From: Comamonadaceae bacterium
GTDB lineage: Bacteria; Pseudomonadota; Gammaproteobacteria; Burkholderiales; Burkholderiaceae_C
Assembly (NCBI GenBank): GCA_027490925.1
Contig: JAIXXF010000021.1
Coordinates: forward strand, 1 to 63,226
DNA: 63,226 bases
Direction of reading: 5' to 3'
Part shown: one piece after another, positions 62,905 through 63,226 of the stretch
Layout: each line of letters begins with the position of its first letter
Position numbering within the stretch: position 1 is the stretch's first letter
The notes under the pieces: generated by a model
The model's input: the letters and a program-made list of their open reading frames with translations, nothing else
Databases searched by the model: none
Told to the model about the DNA's origin: nothing
Made by a program: the position numbers and the translations under genes

Positions 62905-62913
62905 TTAGGCATT

Positions 62914-63006
62914 GGAAACGTGACCGAGTGGCCGAAGGTGCTCCCCTGCTAAGGGAGTATGGGGTGTAGAGCCTCATCGAGGGTTCGAATCCCTCCGTTT
63001 CCGCCA
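62914..63006 (+). tRNA. tRNA-Ser (anticodon GCT)
   Basis: Acceptor stem GGAAACG/CGTTTCC (7 bp) with discriminator G and encoded CCA. The D arm contains GAGTGGCCGAAGG, the anticodon stem-loop CTCCCCTGCTAAGGGAG has anticodon GCT, a long variable arm follows (TATGGGGTGTAGAGCCTCATC), and the T arm is GAGGGTTCGAATCCCTC. The long variable arm and anticodon mark a serine tRNA reading AGC and AGU. 93 bases including CCA. Confidence 0.96.
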
Positions 63007-63014
63007 GCAAGTCT

Positions 63015-63045
63015 AGGGCTCCCCCACCGGGAGCCCTTTTCTTTT
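63015..63045 (+). terminator. Rho-independent terminator after tRNA-Ser
   Basis: AGGGCTCCC pairs with GGGAGCCCT around CCACC, followed by TTTTCTTTT. Confidence 0.9.
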
Positions 63046-63108
63046 GGTAAAGCCCCAATTGGCGCGGGCTCCCGGGGCATCCCCGATTCTCTGTTCCTCT
63101 CTCTGCCC

Positions 63109-63226
63109 TGTTGATTTCCACGCAATCTTGACCCCGGTTTTTCATCCGATATTGACCCCACCCTAGGTGGAGTAGCCGGGCTACTCGATTGTGGATAAGT
63201 CTATCGTTGAGGCTCCTTTCGGGTCG
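63109..63226. mobile_element. Probable left end of an IS21-type insertion sequence (partial)
   Basis: TGTTGATTTCCACGC at 63109 is followed by two spaced repeats ATCTTGACCCC (63125-63135) and ATATTGACCCC (63149-63159). Arrays of TTGACCC-type repeats behind a TG-starting end are typical of IS21-family termini. Further on are the stem GAGTAGCC/GGCTACTC and a perfect DnaA-box sequence (TGTGGATAA, 63190-63198). No transposase is visible before the window ends. The element would lie just downstream of the tRNA terminator. Tentative. Confidence 0.45.

Noticed and set aside
1-63226. CRISPR array, prophage or toxin-antitoxin module
   Set aside because: No evenly spaced direct repeats, phage structural genes or small paired toxin/antitoxin genes were found in the window.

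Overview
The window is high-GC DNA from a betaproteobacterium of the order Burkholderiales, most likely family Comamonadaceae (inferred). The grounds are the gene content (split fimT-pilV-pilW-pilX-pilY1-pilE cluster, ribD-ribE-ribBX-ribH-nusB operon, an E3 subunit carrying its own lipoyl domain) and the order cysS-alkA-accA-tilS-lysC-tRNA-Ser. It looks like ordinary core chromosome. I see no prophage, CRISPR array or defence island. The only mobile signature is a probable IS21-type end in the last ~120 bases.

Layout. 1-135: 3' end of alaS, then a terminator. 255-1751: amidase. 1826-7395 (minus): moxR - DUF58 - TgpA-type transglutaminase - mltB, an envelope cluster. 7425-10485 (plus): histone-deacetylase-like hydrolase, an ECHDC3-like crotonase lacking both hydratase glutamates, and an MscS channel. 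10679-15266 (plus): etfB-etfA behind a TetR-type dyad, an acyl-CoA dehydrogenase, and an NPD-type flavin oxidoreductase; together a fatty-acid/electron-transfer block. 15402-18912 (minus): folD, oligopeptidase A and a small lipoprotein. 19017-22204 (minus): a PAS histidine kinase and FixJ-type regulator. 22422-28768 (plus): the pyruvate dehydrogenase genes aceE-aceF-lpdA. 28794-34479 (minus): ribD-ribE-ribBX-ribH-nusB-aminotransferase-thioesterase, mostly overlapping or touching. 34598-41634 (plus): type IV pilus minor pilins, PilY1 and a PilE-like pilin. 41659-44730 (minus): lytic transglycosylase, glyA, nrdR. 45088-52011 (plus): a giant DUF748/AsmA-like protein and a DUF349 protein. 52066-57219 (minus): TPR protein, L,D-transpeptidase, ppiA, ppiB, lpxH, mtfA. 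57399-62881 (plus): cysS, alkA, accA, tilS, lysC. 62914-63006: tRNA-Ser(GCT), a terminator, then the putative IS end.

The main unexpected signal is a dispersed short repeat. Seven copies share a core running from AGCCC to AGC; six of the seven are exactly 42 nt and one is 43 nt. One copy is intergenic. The other six lie inside genes, at places that tolerate new sequence: the signal peptide of mltB, the interdomain linkers of aceF, lpdA, the DUF748 protein and the DUF349 protein, and the N-terminus of alkA. It appears to be a small interspersed element that repeatedly supplies protein-coding sequence. Other points of interest are an apparently inactive GTP-cyclohydrolase domain in RibBX, the crotonase without catalytic acids, perfect dyads in the leaders of glyA and lysC, and an inverted repeat in front of aceE.
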